From: XYB2-FULL-45-11 sp964360375
GTDB taxonomy: Bacteria > Patescibacteriota > Patescibacteriia > UBA9934 > GWF2-40-263
Assembly (NCBI GenBank): GCA_964360375.1
Contig: CAYHWG010000006.1
Location: 1 to 30,151, forward strand
Length of the DNA stretch: 30,151 nt
Direction of reading: 5' to 3'
This document shows positions 29,737-30,151 of this stretch, in pieces. Within the stretch, counting starts at the first letter, position 1; every line of letters starts with the position of its first letter. The notes beneath the pieces are model-generated. The model had not been told where the DNA came from. It ran no database searches and worked only from the letters and a program-made list of their open reading frames with translations. Made by a program: the position numbers and the translations under genes.

Positions 29737-30151
29737 ATGTTTATCGCAAAACAAGACCCAGATATCGCCAAAGCTCTAGATAATGAGCGATTGAGACAAG
29801 AAAATGGGCTGGAAATGATCCCGTCTGAAAATTTTGTTTCTCGCGCTGTTTTAGAAGCACTTGGGTCTGTTGCTACAAATAAATACGCAGAAGGATTACC
29901 TGGAAAACGTTATTACGGTGGATGCCAAGAAATTGATGTTATTGAGCAATTAGCGATTGATCGAGCAAAACAATTGTTTGGAGCAGAACACGTGAACGTT
30001 CAACCTCTCTCCGGTGCGCCCGCAAATCTTGCCGCCTATTCGGCATTATTGAGTCCTGGAGACACGGTTCTCGGAATGGATCTCTCGCACGGTGGACATC
30101 TGACGCACGGACATCCCGTGACATTCTCTGCAAAAATTTATAACTTCATCC
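29737..30151 (+). CDS. glyA: Serine hydroxymethyltransferase, N-terminal part
   Basis: The first 138 codons of SHMT, a PLP enzyme making glycine and one-carbon units from serine and tetrahydrofolate; the gene runs off the window. Visible: I-P-S-E-N-F-V-S (substrate Glu and Ser), T-N-K-Y-A-E-G-L-P-G-K-R-Y-Y-G-G, V-N-V-Q-P-L-S-G-A-P-A-N (phosphate-binding loop, where most bacteria have Q-P-H-S-G-S-Q-A-N), and D-L-S-H-G-G-H-L-T-H-G. The PLP lysine lies beyond the edge. Start ATG 29737 follows a good promoter. Confidence 0.95.
   Translation, partial: MFIAKQDPDIAKALDNERLRQENGLEMIPSENFVSRAVLEALGSVATNKYAEGLPGKRYYGGCQEIDVIEQLAIDRAKQLFGAEHVNVQPLSGAPANLAAYSALLSPGDTVLGMDLSHGGHLTHGHPVTFSAKIYNFI

Noticed and set aside
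1..30151. tRNA, rRNA or riboswitch genes
   Set aside because: Intergenic gaps are mostly under 150 bases and no cloverleaf, rRNA stretch or known riboswitch core was recognised by eye; a covariance-model search was not possible here.

Overview
The window looks like a chromosomal piece of a Candidate Phyla Radiation (Patescibacteria) bacterium; this is inferred from gene content and style, not from a marker search. It encodes peptidoglycan genes (murJ, murB, murC), a Sec translocon set (secD, secF, secA), lipoproteins and single-membrane-anchored surface proteins, and very tightly packed genes using the standard code (TGA is a stop). Several genes have extended -10 promoters only 6-10 bases from the start codon. 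Gene neighbourhoods such as a VirD4-like ATPase beside a large unknown membrane protein fit CPR genomes. Two huge cysteine-rich lipoproteins resemble myxobacterial/deltaproteobacterial surface proteins.

Layout. 1-3747 (minus): TrmH-family RNA methylase, family 2 glycosyltransferase, PduL phosphotransacylase, a CARDB/TSP3/PKD surface protein and the N-terminal part of murJ, all closely spaced. 3790-5809 (plus): RumA/RlmD-type uracil methyltransferase and era. 5811-6780 (minus): lipoprotein and a glutaredoxin-like protein. 6818-7399 (plus): FecR-like anchored protein. 7409-9960 (minus): mnmA and an HD-domain dNTPase-like hydrolase. 9999-13663 (minus): VirD4/TraG-like ATPase and its membrane partner. 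13725-16695 (minus): secF and secD, the latter with an inserted parvulin domain. 16820-18201: divergent PAP2 phosphatase and HAD hydrolase. 18342-18918 (minus): two small conserved-looking proteins and a truncated third reading frame. 19134-23297 (minus): murB, hpf, secA. 23384-26893 (minus): two paralogous Cys-rich lipoproteins, each with its own promoter, leader hairpin and terminator. 27019-28461 (minus): murC. 28506-28660: a palindromic MITE-like element. 28681-29625 (minus): unknown beta-propeller-like protein. 29737-end (plus): glyA, cut by the window edge.

How the parts fit. The window is mainly envelope building (lipid II flipping, MurB/MurC), protein export and folding (SecA, SecDF-parvulin, lipoproteins), ribosome and tRNA maintenance (Era, Hpf, MnmA, methylases), and a possible DNA-transfer or macromolecule-transfer ATPase. 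PduL suggests acetyl-phosphate/acetate energy metabolism.

The most unusual signals are short palindromic repeats that sit in frame inside housekeeping genes (mnmA, murC, perhaps the RumA homologue), the SecD-parvulin fusion, the duplicated promoter-leader units of the two Cys-rich lipoproteins, and a small three-ORF module next to a dense cluster of inverted repeats.
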